DNA of 64,000 nucleotides from Isoetes taiwanensis (GCA_021234155.1 JAJEKV010000062.1:3445305-3509304), one strand, 5' to 3'. Shown: positions 43,401-55,967, counted from the stretch's first letter. The notes: generated from the sequence alone by a model not told the origin. Made by a program: numbers and translations.

Positions 43401-45420
43401 TGGCAAAATCTTGTATACATAAGATAGCAAGGTAATAGGGCGCCAGTCCGAAATTGATGAAGTCCCCTTCCATTGGGAAATGATAGAAATGTAGCTCGAG
43501 TTAAGAATTTTGTCTAGATGCCTTTACTGCTTGAAATCCTGAAATGCATCGTACACATCATCACCAACCCAATCCCAGAACTCCTGAAAGAACTCCACAA
43601 GAATACCATCAATTCCAGGACACTTTCCTTTCTTCAAAAGGAAGGTAGCAACTAATAAATCATTCACCGTAATCTCTGCTTCTAGAACAACTCTTCGCTC
43701 CTCAAATATATATCTTTACAAGTAGTGCCTCCTGAAAATCTGATTGGAAGGAAAGGCGACGAGAAGAAAAAAGGGAAGAAAAGTGGCTATGTAGAAAGGA
43801 CTTAAATTGCTCAGGATCAGATATGAGAGGCCCATCTTGAACTTGGAGAGACACCATCGCAAAAGCTTGTCTCCGAATTTTTGCAGCTCTGAAAAAGAAG
43901 CCGGTGCAGCGATCCCGCCTCTTTGAACCATAGCAGGCCCGCTTTAACTCAAGCATGATGAATTTGCTCAGCTTCCATCTGTCTAATGCTGGGAAGAATC
44001 TGCTTCTCCTCTTGGTATCTGATGGTACAACAGACCTGTAAGCCACTAACTGTTGGTACAGAGTAATCAGAATCCCTTGATTAGCAGCAACTCGCTAATG
44101 ACCCCAATTCTTAGCAAAGGACTTCACAGCAGTCAGAGCATCAACAATCCCAGACATTCCTTTCCTTTTCACAAATGCAGAGGACCAAGCTTGCATGCAT
44201 CCATTCTTAAACTCCTCATCCTTCAAGTATGAAGTGTTTAACTTGAAATAAGTCTTGGTCTTGCTATGCGCCCCATCCTGAGAACAAGAGAAATATTGTG
44301 GATTGTGATCTGAAATAGAGTTGTCAAGCATGTTTTGGCGAGAGAAATTATGCAAATATGTAGCTGCCAATGCATTATAATATCCCCTGTCATGACATGC
44401 ATATGCTCTACCAGCTCCAAGCCAGCCATTGCACCAAGTGAAGGTTCCATCACCATCTACCTCTACCAAACCACAGTCATGCACCAAGCGCTGCCATTGT
44501 TCACGTTCAAAGCCTTGGACGATCAACTTCTGCCGCATCAATCAACTTCTAACTCTGCCATATTGAAGTCACTCACGAACAACCATGCAACATGAATCCC
44601 CAGTCGAACAAGTTTGGATCTCAAAGCAGCCCAGAGTGCACCTCTCTGATAAGGCCTATTCCTGGGAGATTTAATTATAACAAAAGGGATATGCCATCTG
44701 CGTTCAAGGGGTGGCCAAAAATGCCTTTGGTATACTGACTTATGAAAGCTAATTTAACCCCAAAAGTATATAGTTTACCCCAAATAGTGGTAAAAAAAAC
44801 CCCCTAATGGTACGTATGCCTACGTAAAGTGGTCAAAAAAACCCCTATAGTTGAACTCACATGTTCCGCCCAATAAATGTGAATCCCTTGGGGATCTATT
44901 GTGCGCATAACATTCACTAGTCCCCACTCTTATCCCTTATCAAACCACTTGATAATGATCCAGCGATCAAATCTGTCAGCATGAGTGAATATGACTGCTA
45001 TATCATGTCTCCATGTTGTAAGGACCCCCGCTTTTGCCGAGTCTACTGTAGCCACCAAGATGTTATATTGCATACCTACCACAGAAGCTACCTCTTGCAC
45101 ATTCTCCTTTTTGCACTTGTGCTCTTGTAAACAATAGAAATATGAATTCAACCTGGCAAGAGCCATGGAAAGTCTGCTCCTTTTGGTTGGCGAAGAAGCA
45201 ACATCCCGAACATTCCAGGAAACCAGCTTCATAATATAGGGGGTCTGATGGCTGGTGTTCCAAATCCATGGAGTCGCTATTAGCACATGATGTTTCCACC
45301 TGATCAGCCCAGTTCAGTCCAGATGATGCAGGAAGGGTTGTAACAATGGTAGCCATTGCTGGTTCAACAGGACTAGCACTCTCAGTAAGAAGAGATTGTG
45401 GTGCAACAGACAAGTTGCTG
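40446..45420 (-). mobile_element. L1-type LINE, decayed, with nested LINE insertion
   Basis: On the minus strand, the AP-type endonuclease starts MKLVSWNVRDVASS near 45240 and continues with FTWCNGW and DRGYYNA, then SISDHNPQYFS near 44270. RT relics follow: ISDWRPITLLSYVYKI and DRGIRQGFPLASSLF with the catalytic-type YTDDT near 42930. After an inserted LINE piece the post-RT part resumes: LSMAGRIVVVKSVLNSTHVY, then FVWEGTEEGAAVKVSWKKY near 41800. The zf-RVT domain near 41000 reads HPKVSVLWWQVIHRCL then CPLCAQRDETIEHCFFLC. The element ends in a short poly(A) (T run at 40446-40455). Frames are broken in many places, so it is inactive. Confidence 0.8.
42158..42845 (-). mobile_element. LINE 3' end, fragment 2, nested in the L1-type LINE
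   Basis: The minus-strand frame 42767-42261 carries ARYRTSSHRLHVEVGRWNG, CTLCDEHQVEDEAHTFLRCP and RYSEIRDRY, the same zinc-binding C-terminus as fragments 1 and 3. The 3' end has a hairpin (GCCCTTAAGGGC) and an (ATT)n tail (plus-strand AAT run, 42158-42182). It separates the RT from the post-RT part of the surrounding LINE. Confidence 0.75.
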
Positions 45421-46340
45421 ATGCAACATAGGGCTGGTCTCTAAATCAAAGTGAAATCTTAAGCATAATACTCCATGGAAGCATTTATATTTGCATCCCC
45501 AGAACTGGTCCCATACGTTCAAATTGCTATGTCTCATTTTCCTTGGATACTGCAAAATAATAATTTAGTACTATTTATCACATTTTCATGGTGCTTTCAG
45601 TCCGTAAAAGCCATATTTGAGGTTCTTTGTGGCTTCGATTTTCATCCTTACCCAATGTGTAATTTTTCTTGGGTATGGTTGCGAGATTCACATAAATCAT
45701 TAAGGATGCCCAAGAACACCGTCCGTTGTTTGAACCTCCACATACCTTGCTAATGTCCGTATGTTTCCGATGTGGCATGCTAGCTATAATAATTGATTCT
45801 AAACAGATTGGAGGCCCAGAAATTTATTAAAATGGGCTCTTCTAAATACTGCAAAAATATTAAAAGGGTTACTCTCGTAAAATCGCAAAGGTTGGATTGT
45901 AGAGTTTAATCATGTTATAATCATGAAATATTGATATGACCTAGACAAAATTATGATGGAGCAAGATTTATCTAACCTAAGATTAATGGTTGAATTTGAA
46001 GGCTTTACTCAATATGGGATATATCCCATATTGGAGGGAACCGTTATTCGAAAAGGAAAAGTTGCTTCATTGAGGATTCTTTGGATCGATCGGCTCGCCA
46101 TAGCGACCGCATCCTGATCTACAAATATAGAAGAAGGATTTAACATATTGCATCGATGGATTGACGGTGCCTTGCAGGTGTTACAAGACTAATTCTAATG
46201 CTGCTTGGGCTATCGAAGGTGAAGTCAATGCTGCTACAGTGATATGGTCAATACCTCAGCTACAGTGATTTTACTATAGTATGTTAAAGGTTAAGTTATA
46301 AGGTTGGTTCATAAGCTATTAAGACATTTGAATCAAATAT
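45421..46340. other. No gene visible
   Basis: Unassigned sequence. The ORF at 45475-45753 is short and unlike any family that I recognise. Confidence 0.35.
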
Positions 46341-47420
46341 GTCAACGATCCGCGTAGCGGATCAGGATTCTTATGCAAGACGAGCATGCATGCATTGCAT
46401 GCATCGCATGCATTTTTAGGCCGTTCATCAGGTTAGGGGATCGCTATTTATTGCAGAGTTCTTCATCGACTGTTCATCGGCGCTTTCTCATCTCTCAGCA
46501 GTATCCATGGCTTCTATTCTTTTATCTCATGCGGAGGAGGGGCTTCTTCTTGCATGAGCTACTCTTTCTTAACCATTCCTACCCTTTCTAACCTCTTCTA
46601 TCTTTGCCTTTTTGTCCGGCATAGGACAATTCTTCAACTTTTTTCCTGGGATCTAGTATTTGAAGTTCTCTGGTATCGGGATGTTGTTGTTTTCATGCGA
46701 GTCGCAGAGCAAGAATGTCATCGATCCGCGTAACAGATCGGGATTGTTGCGCAAGACGAGCATGCATGCATTGCATGTATGCATCACATGCATTTTTAGG
46801 CCGTTCATCAGGTTGGGGGATCGCTATATATTGCAGAGTTCTTCATCGACCGTTCATCGGCGCTTTCTCATCTCGCAAAGAAGATCCGCTCCCCCCCTCC
46901 CCTTTAAAATTGTTATTTATATGTTCATTTTTGTTATAATTGTCGCGTGGCACGCGTGACCAGCCCCTCATTTTTTCGAGGTGTAAATATTGTTTTTTTG
47001 TCGCATGGCATTTGTGACCAACCCCTCGCTTTTCGAGGTTTTTTCTCTATTGGTTTTTCTGTTGGTAATGTGCAGGTCCAGGGGTGATGCGTGACTTCGG
47101 TATTCTCTGTGGAGCGTGGGTTTTTTTGTGGGAATGTTTAGCAGCCCTGCGTTGTCCAAGCCCCTTGCCCAGATTTTATCGCTAGGGTTTTTCCTCGAAA
47201 ACCCAAAAGGACAGGGTTTTTTAATCCCGACGATAAGCTCTCGGCAGGTACACTAGCCAACATCTGTAGCACACAATTTTATTTGGGGTCCAGGTCTTAT
47301 AACTGGATATCCCCTATGTTTTTCATTTTTTGGGTAGCCTGCGATGTGCAGCTACCCACCCTATACCATTGTAGAAAAAACTGCTGAGATGAATGAAAAT
47401 CCTAGCTAGATGTTGTTGTT
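46340..47420 (+). repeat. Dispersed repeat, copy 2, with internal tandem duplication
   Basis: The plus-strand counterpart of 11500-12150. The first 165 bases (GATCCGCGTA-C-GATC, GACGAGCATGCATGCATTGC, TTTTTAGGCCGTTCATCAGG, TTCATCGGCGCTTTCTCATC) occur twice, at about 46345 and 46722. The hairpin near 47168-47256 and the end CCATTGTAGAAAAAACTGCT match copy 1. Confidence 0.65.
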
Positions 47421-47535
47421 TTCATGCGAGTCACAGAGCAAGAATTTGGCTTTTGAATTAATAAAGTTGTGGACATAGATTTGATCTTAAATAGTCTAGA
47501 CAAATTTGATCTATAGCAGTCAAAGCCAAGTCAAC

Positions 47536-48870
47536 ATGTCAAGCAGGTTTGGTGCTAACTTGCTTAATGCTATAGAGGTGTTTAAAGGTGAAAGTGGTTT
47601 TCAAATCTTGAAGCAAAGCATCAGAGAAGTTCTAGAATTTGAAAATCTATGGACTTGATTGAACCAAGTACAAGTAGGTGTCATGGTACTAATGTTGCCA
47701 TAGGAACATTAAGTGCAGGGGGAACTAGTTCCAGCTCAAATGGAGAAGGTTCTACTTTGGTGGAAGTGCAGGAATTGCTGAAGGGAGCAACAATACTGCA
47801 CAAGCAACATCTGCAACAAGTGTTAAAGTGGATGAACAGCTAAAAATCATGGAAGCACAAGCAATTATTTGCTGCAAGGTTGGTCCAGTGATTAAGCTTA
47901 AACTAAGAGGATTAAGCCTTAGAGAGATGTGGCTATATACGACTAAAAACTATGAAGCTAAAACATCTTCACAAATAGATGTTCTAGAAAAACAATTAAG
48001 GAAGTTGAAATTGCATGACAAGGAAAACATATCAGAATTTCTTGAAAATTTTGATTCCATTATTGCTGATCTAGAAGGGGCAGGTGTAATATTAAATGAA
48101 TAATACCAGCTATTGGCTATCTCTATAGCAGTTTCACACAATGTCTATCTTGCTACATTGTTAAGAAATATTGCAAAATCCAAAGAGCATGCTATTCAAA
48201 TGATAAGGACAGAGTTTGAACAAAAACAAATGGGACACGAAGATGATGAGCAGACCACTGAAGTTCTGTATGCTGGAAAATATAAAGGTAAGAAAAATGA
48301 CAAGGATAGGATTGGTCCATGTTATAACTACAATAATTATGGACATTTGAAGGCTGACTGCCCTAAAACAAGAAAGGACACTGTATGCTATAATTGTGAA
48401 AGAAAAGGGCATCTTGCTTCTAATTGCTCTATCCCTAAGGGTCTGAACTATAAAGGGAGAGGCAGAGGTAGAGGCAATCGAGGGGGATCAGCTACCAGAG
48501 GAAAAGCAGCAGTCAAGAATAATCCATCCCTGAATCTGGCCCAGGATACTCGAGGAGATGAAGATGAACAAAATGAAGATGATGAGGTAATGCGTCCTAA
48601 ACTGTGCCACTTAATGCATGATGCAAATAACCATGATATGATGATTATAGATTTAGGAGCTGAGAGGACAGTGACCTCTTCTTCACGCTTGCTAAAGGAT
48701 TGCAGAGGAGTCAAAGGAGGACATATGTAGTTGGGAAATGGTGAATTACAAGAAATCAAAGACACTGGAATGCTGGAACTATTTGACTTAGAAGGAAAGG
48801 CTGTCAGATTAGGAGAAGTACTTTGTGTACCAGGGCTAGTTAGAAACTTAATCTCAGGGCAATAATTGGG
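47536..48870 (+). pseudogene. Ty1/copia gag-protease fragment
   Basis: The ATG at 47536 starts MSSRFGANLLNAIEVFKGES and the frame soon breaks. Gag resumes with LEKQLRKLKLHDKENISEFL (48000) and two zinc knuckles, CYNYNNYGHLKADC and CYNCERKGHLASNC (48320-48430), then an RGRGRGNRGGSATRG tract. The protease relic is MMIIDLGAERTVTSSSRLL, where the usual D-S-G is D-L-G, followed after a TAG by LGNGELQEIKDTGML and VLCVPGLVRNLISGQ. Similarity ends near 48870 and there is no integrase or RT. Confidence 0.75.
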
Positions 48871-50420
48871 AATTAATGAGGTTACCTAGGATCATCTGCT
48901 ACTGAAGGTTTTAGGGCCTCTACCTTCCCACATACACAGGAGAGCATAAAATGGAACATCATCATCATAAAAGAGCTGAGATACCGAATAATATCTAATC
49001 TATCTACCTAAACATACATGGTTAGGTTCATTCGTTAAGGCTGGTGATCTTAGGATCTATAGGGCTGCTAAGACTGATCTAACATATTATCCTAGCTCAT
49101 TGCCGGGCTAAGAGTCGGCTTTGCACAAATCGCATATTATCTGATCCCTGGCTTGCTCCAGCTCCCAGAATCGCATCCATGCCTTCGTTCTTGCTGAAGA
49201 CAGCTGCTCCTAAGAGAACTATTGTGCAAATGCGGCTCGGCGGTGCCTGACAATGTGGAATAGCAGCTTAGCGTGGCCAGAATGGCCCAAGGAAGCCAAC
49301 ATGGGTTTTCCCTTTTGTTCCTTTTACATGAACTTTTAGGTTTAGGTTAGAAGGGACCAAGGGGGCTTTACCACTTGGCAAAGGGGTTTAATTGCATACG
49401 TTTAATATACATGTGCAACATACGAGGTTGCCACCTAGGCGCAACTCTTTACGGCTCTCAAGTACTTGTCATGGTGACATGTACGTGTGACGTGGTAGTA
49501 TAATATACGTATTCGGACCGTATGTTATGCTGGAATGTCATAGATAGCTAGAAAAGGCACTTCGACATTGCTATTCATCAACGGAGACATGTCATAAAAT
49601 GTTTTACTCATAAATATGAAGGTTTCCTTATTCATCAATCTCCGTTTAATTGCCAAATAAGCTTTAAAGCAAGCATGAATTAATCAGATTGCTCTGATGG
49701 TCTGAAAGACACTTCTGGCATTAACAAGGCTAAAGTTATAACAATTTGCGATTGTAGCATATATAAATCTTGTTAATGGACTTTGAGAACAAATAATGCT
49801 GCAAACAAAAATACCTTGCATGCTACAGAACTTAATAGGTCCTTGCGTGCTACATAGTTTAGATTCATGCAAGGCACGTGCTGTGGTGTGCAATCTCTTC
49901 TATAAAATAGAGAACAATCTAAAAAAGGGATTCCAAGCATGAAACCAGAATGATAATCTCTTCAAGTGTAAGCAATATTTCTTTGTGTAGCCTCAAAAAG
50001 TATCTCACAACCTGTGCAGCCTTTTTTCCTGTAGTTTAAATATCTGTTAGCTTATATAACATGTAAATCTCATACAAATCACACTTCTTTACCCTTTGGT
50101 TGGTCCTGTGAAGTTATTCTATACAGTCATTTGTTTTCCTTTCAAATCTGCAACATACATTGCAATGTCAGCCTATGTAACATTTGAAGGGGCATGTACG
50201 CTAACTAGATTAACCTTTTCCTTGATCCATTACGAAGTCATCAAACAATAGCTTGTCTTTCTCACCTAGACTATATTGATGTGAGATATAGCGTTATAAG
50301 TAAGAGAAGCCAACGAAATGATTGAGTCAAGAGAAATCTCTTGACTATCCGACAAGTCATAAGTAAATAATGTATGCCTCTTTTTTCCATCTTCATGTGC
50401 ATTATACGACGCAAGATTAA
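48871..50420. other. No gene visible
   Basis: Non-coding on both strands as far as can be seen; no repeat stands out. Confidence 0.4.
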
Positions 50421-50421
50421 T

Positions 50422-53080
50422 TTACATAGCATATGAAGGGCGGCCAGCTAAGTTAATACGTTCTCTACTTTCTTTCCATGACCGTCCAGACTTTATTCGC
50501 ATGTTGAGCACTCTACCTATGTACCAAACATAATCCATAGCATTTCTTCTTAGTTGCACATCTTCTTTGCATGTTCGCTTTCTTGTTTGCATCCTTTGTT
50601 CTCTTTCAACCTCAAAGTACACAGCACAATCTGATCCAATCCCTAGTAGTGTTGCAGCATCTAACTTTTGATCTGAAGTTAGTGGATAGACTTTGGACTT
50701 CACTTTTCTTAATCTATCCTCGGAAAGTCACGGGCTGCCATCAAGTTGGTGCACTAATGTTGCCTTGTAAATCAGCTTGCCATCGATTTCAATTTGTCTT
50801 TCAACTCTTATATCTACACCATACTCTTTCTCGTCCAACATTTCGTCAAACACGTGACTTAATTCTAGTTGTGCAGCAACATCACCATCATCTTTATCTT
50901 CCTTTAATGGTACTTGAGTTCCACCATCATTTTTCAATGTTAAATCAGATTCATCCACCAAATGAGCACTTTCTAATTGTTTGTAATAATCTTGATGAAA
51001 GAAAACTTCGAACTTCCATGGCTCCTCCCACCAATACGTCTCTTTATTGCTGTCATTGCAAGTGATACCTACTGTTTTACACATGCCTTTGGCACATGAG
51101 AACCCCGCTTTCAATGCCTCTACAATTTTGTCATCCGTATTCACATCCATATAATCAGTTAAGTCACAACAAATTTCCTTTTCATCATCTTCGAACCGCT
51201 TTTCCGTAAGTTGCTATACATTCTCTTGCTTAGCATGCGCAGCTGGAAATAACAATTTAGACAATGCTTGAAATTGTGCCACTCAATTTAGGGCACCAAC
51301 ACTCTCCAACAAATCTGCCCCATCGTATGACCGCTTGTTTTGCACCATACCACCAACCTTTGAGAAGAAATTCTCACATGCATCTAATCCTATGCAATGT
51401 AAGGCACAGGTAGGCTACTACAATTGTCTCCAAAATATCGTATTCACAATACTACGCAATGACACGAGAGCTGAACATCCATAAAAGTTTCTCTGTTGAT
51501 AAAATTCTTTTTCAAAGAATGTGTATCATGCTTCAAAATCCATAACCTCCATAACCTAGAAAGACGTAAATTGTTATCTTCCTATCAATTTGTTTGCCAT
51601 AACAAAATATGATAACAAATCTAAGAAAGAAGGAGACAGTTGATGCAACTTCTACTCGAGCTCTTCGGCCCATATAAGGTGACAAAAAATGTCAATGTAG
51701 CTTGAAACAATTGATAAGTACATTTCCATACCAAGAGTTCTCATTGACGGGCTATTGCCACCATTCCTAAGACTTCTTAAGCATGCTTGCACCTTCCTAA
51801 AAGAAATTCATTGTGCTGCTCTACAATTTTGCCTATATTTTCTCTCCACGTCTCCAATTTCTAAACCATACCTTTGACATGTTTTAAATATGTGCCAAAC
51901 ATCATTCAATGTAACCAATTCTGCACCTAAATATAACCTCCTCGATGCATTATCCAATGGATTAACAAGCTTCTTGCCATTATGAATGAAATCTTGGTCA
52001 TATAGACCATATACACCACCTCCATCTTGAATGGCGGCATTGATGACCCATCCTTCCTATGGTATTGCATAACATTTGCCTTGTCCTTTCAGCGTTGTAT
52101 AATCTCCAACCATGCACTTTCTACGCCGAGCATCCCCATCAGAACTATACCCAATAAGTGGCCCAATAACATTCTCTAAATATAGCCTCCGATAATGATG
52201 TATAAGCTGCCATCATTGTCTTACATCTGCTGCATTGAACTTGTTACAAGTGAGTTGAATAACTAATACTAGCTTTGGTAATCTGGCATGTAAAGGGTTC
52301 ACAATGAAAACCCGCCCGTAATGTGCAAGCATATTTTGTTCAAATGATTGTAACCTGTATCTCTAGGTCCGACAACAACTACAAAAGATGAGTCATATTT
52401 ATGGTCTTGCATTGGACCACAAAAACCAATGCGGAAATCATCTCGTGCAACCCAAAGAACGACGCTTTTGATTACAGTTTCATCTTCTGCAACAATTACA
52501 AGTATGTATCCTTCACTCAAGAATAACTCTTTCATATGTTTGCTGTATGTTTGAGATAGGTGTTTGAATGTACTTTCATGGATACCCAATCTATAAACAA
52601 AGTTCTTTCTTGTGGATCTCATTGTCATTAGAACCAGCAAAATTAATAGATAAAAAATTATGCATGCGCCTCCCACCCCGAATTTTTATGGTTTCAAACA
52701 ATTCCTTTGTGGTGCTCTTATGGCACTTTTTATGGCCTAGTCGAATGATGTTCTGAGCAACATCTGTCAAGAAAACCCATAGGCCAGGTTTACCATCAAA
52801 TTTTCCTGCATAATGTGCCTCTATGATATCTGCAAAACTTCATTTCATATTCATGGATTCTGATAAACTTTCTCCAATTGTGCGCGCTCTTACAGAAAAT
52901 GTCACAACTCTCTTTTTACAGAAGAACAACTCCTTCTTCAACCTCCTCACTTCAGTCCTTGCTCCCTTGGCTGTATTAAGCATTTCAATGTGAGTTAAAT
53001 AATCCACTCTTATCTGTGAATTTGGAGCCCTTTCTCCTCTTTTCTTATAGTCCTTACTTTGTTGTTCCACTTTCATATAG
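50422..53080 (-). pseudogene. Large unidentified gene relic, probably transposase-like
   Basis: Minus-strand frames follow each other with few gaps. First comes a coiled-coil-like N-part (RTEVRRLKKELFFCKKRV). FDGKPGLWVFLTDVAQNII and then VAEDETVIKSVVLWVARDDF and RIGFCGPMQDHKY follow (52300-52800). Next are WVINAAIQDGGGVYGLYDQD, VNPLDNASRRLYLGAELVTL and CRAAQ (51960-52050). ACENFFSKVGGMVQNKRSY comes near 51350, and an acidic C-part spans 50728-51150. EDET--K---W and GFCG recur in multi-copy genes of many eukaryotes that look like transposon proteins. I cannot name the family. About five stops or shifts break it. Confidence 0.45.
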
Positions 53081-54360
53081 AAATTCTTCTCTTTTGGTAT
53101 CTTGGCACAATGTAAACATTGATAATTATCGAACAGTTTACCATCAATACTAATCCCTTGGCATTTTATGTGCCTGAACGCCCCATTAATAATAGTTTCC
53201 TTCCCATTTCTCTCTAGCGAAGCATGCAGATTAGGTTCACAGTAGGTTTACACTTATAGTTGTTTAGGACAATTCAGTACTGCCCCGGAGGACACAACTG
53301 AGTTCGTGTATCCATAGCCTCTTGGAGGTATGACCCCAACAAGCCCACGGAGGCCGTATTCAATAACTCATGCAGTGGCTGGTCAGGCACAACTAACCGA
53401 ACATACAACCCCGGATATGGGCGATGCTGGGCAGATCTGACGGGCATGACATTCGTCTTCAATGGCGTCCTGGTGGCATCACTGACAAGGCCTATCCTCC
53501 CGTGCTTCCCAAGTCCATCGCCCTGTCTCAATGCGGAGATGATGTGCACCCATGCGATGGAAGCTATAAGTCTGCACTTCTTCATGGGCAAATGGGGGCG
53601 CAAGTACTGGTGCAGGCCTCTCGTGAGCGCAGGATTGACTTGCCGTCGATAGTGTGCCATCTTAACGTGTGTCAGAGCATCTGCATCCCAGAGCTTGCCA
53701 AGGAAGCTAGCATCTATCTCACAATGATCAAGAGAAGTTAGTCCTTTGATAAGCCTCTACAGAAAGTAGCTACAGCATTGAAAACGTTTTCTTATAATGC
53801 TTTGATTAACAATCTCTCATCTACGCGAGGTGAATGGTCCATGTAATTGGAAATCCTTTTCATTTTGCCATTATCCAATTCTAAACTAAGACAACCTTTG
53901 GCTAAGAGCTATGATCTGTGCTTCAACAAAGCTCATTATGCTTTTGGATTTCAAAAATGGAGTCAACTAGGTAGATTACATACAACTTTTCTTAAAATCA
54001 TCTCTAATTAGGCATCTCAAACAAATAGGAGCTATAGGGGAGCTATTGTAACAGTGGCTCCAATGCACGTCACAATCCTGAAGAAATGAAAGCATCAGAT
54101 TCAGATGCTGGAATTGCCTTACAAAATACATTGATATATTCTGTATTGACAGAAGCCAAATGAGATCCTGACTTGGTGAGGATCCTAATGCTGCAATCAT
54201 AAGCTAGTGTCATGCAATTGCAGCTCTCAATAGACCATGAAAAAGGGGTCTTCCTGGTAAGAGACTACTTTCAATCATTATGATGTCAGAATACTTGTTG
54301 ATGGCCGAGACTTGAAACCATTGTGCACTCTGCAGCCAATAGCTTGGTATCAATTTCCGA
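53081..54360. other. No supported gene
   Basis: A 128-codon minus-strand frame (53274-53660) is overlapped by plus-strand frames of 105 and 68 codons, and none is recognised. The region is GC-richer than its surroundings and could be old coding sequence. Confidence 0.3.
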
Positions 54361-54420
54361 GAGAGATAGATAGAGAGAGAGAGAGGGAGGGAGGGAGGGA
54401 GGGAGGGAGGGAGGGAGAGA
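54361..54420. repeat. GAGA and GGGA microsatellite
   Basis: (GATA/GAGA)n then (GGGA)n. It forms the tail of the LINE fragment on its right. Confidence 0.8.
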
Positions 54421-55028
54421 AAAGTGTATTAAGTCTTTGGGAGGCCTCAAAGGCCTAAAAGACAACCAAAATTTTACACAGTATCATAAAAGAGTAGATG
54501 AGATTCATCTAACTCATCGCTCTCACTCAACATATCTTCATCATCTAAGATACTATTTAATCTTCTCAAACAATTCTCTCTACATCTCAGTAATTCTAAT
54601 AAGTATTCCCCAACCTTATCTCCTTCCATATTGAAGAAGGTATGAAGATCTTCAGCGTGAACCCCATGTCGTGCCCTCAAAGAATGATATGCACTACAAC
54701 GAAGCAATGTGTGATCTTCATCTTCTATTTGTTCTTCTCCACAAATCTTGCAATATCTCTCTGCCCTAGGAACAATATGCCCCCATCTCCCAGTTTCCAC
54801 CCCCAGATGATATGAACTTAGACGAATCCTCCCTATTGCATGTCTTTTCTTTATGGAGATATTTTCCTGTAGATATTTCGCCATTTCCAAGCCAGGGTTC
54901 ATGTTTTGCCTGTACATAATCATCTTTGTTTTAGGTTGAGACCACATCTTCTTATATACCTTATCAAAAATCCATTGTCTCAAATTATCCTTTATGAGAA
55001 GGGCATCCTGCCAATCAATATCCCATTT
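54421..55028 (-). mobile_element. LINE 3' end, fragment 3
   Basis: The minus-strand frame 54983-54474 carries GRIRLSSYHLGVETGRWGH, YCKICGEEQIEDEDHTLLRC and SAYHSLRARHG. After the stop, a hairpin (GGCCTTTGAGGCC) and CTTAATACAC lead into the TCTC/TCCC microsatellite. It has the same architecture as fragments 1 and 2 but a different tail repeat. Confidence 0.75.
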
Positions 55029-55031
55029 CTT

Positions 55032-55078
<47 letters not shown>

Positions 55079-55287
55079 TAGTTTTAACGTCACGCCACTA
55101 GGCAGCATCCAACTGGACATGTGACCACACACCACACTACATTGCTCGGTTGGGCCCTGCCCCCAACCACCTTATATTGCGTCTGTTGGGATTTGACCCC
55201 CAACAGTACTGAGTGCGATTCTGGACGGTCTCGAACTCGAGACCACATTGCTAAGGAACTAGTGTGTTACCACTAGACCAAACGCCC
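55032..55287 (-). mobile_element. tRNA-derived SINE, 256 bp
   Basis: In reverse complement it starts GGGCGTTTGGTCTAGTGGT, with an A-box TGGTCTAGTGGT (55269-55280), and has a B-box GTTCGAGAC (55228-55236) about 33 bases on, the spacing of a tRNA promoter. A non-tRNA body and a (CT)n tail (AG run, 55032-55075) follow. RNA polymerase III would transcribe it from the internal boxes. Confidence 0.75.
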
Positions 55288-55289
55288 AG

Positions 55290-55388
55290 AGAATAGAATA
55301 GAATAGAATAGAATAGAATAGAATATGATTTTATCGTCCATGGAGAAGAGAGAGAGGGGGGGAGGGAGGGAGGGAGAGAGAGAGAGAG
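55290..55388. repeat. AATAG and GGGA/GA microsatellites
   Basis: (AATAG)n at about 55290-55325, then GAGAGA/GGGA runs at 55348-55388. Confidence 0.8.
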
Positions 55389-55960
55389 TGCCCATAGCCT
55401 TAGATTAGTATGACTAGCAAGCATCCCATTTCTACCGGTGGAAGAACAAAACATGATGAAAGCATACATCTATTAAATATGCTAATAAAGCTAGCAAGTG
55501 ACAACTAAAACCACAAGAGAGGAAAAAAGGAGCTAATAGAATTAGATTGCAAAGAAGCCTTGTTTTCATGGCTTGTTATGCGAATATGATCTTCGCAGTA
55601 GGCTTTTGAAGAAATCGAATGGCCTAAATACCAGATTGACAAAACATGTTTGAGAAATCCACCTCTCTATGCAACTTGGGAGTGGTTTATGGGGAAGTTT
55701 CAATCATGTGGTCGTGGTTGATAATCTACATTAGTTGTCTAGAATCAAAATGGCCAGAAAGGTACTACAGCTAATTGGAAAAAAAAGGGTAAATAACTAT
55801 TTCATTATTACTTATCATGTCTCTAGGCTCTACGTACCAATGTAGTTTGTCCAGAGTTTGCATTTAAATACACAATCCTTGTCATGAAAACTCACAAAAA
55901 TAAAATTTTAACCAACAGCATATCTTACAGAACAAGGGATATTGGAACAATGCTCAGATG
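55389..55960. other. No gene visible upstream of the P450 fragment
   Basis: No earlier P450 exon was found in this stretch on the plus strand. Confidence 0.4.
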
Positions 55961-55967
55961 TCAATGC

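Noticed and set aside
53274-53660. 128-codon minus-strand ORF as a gene
   Set aside because: It is overlapped by equally long plus-strand frames, and no domain or signals were seen.
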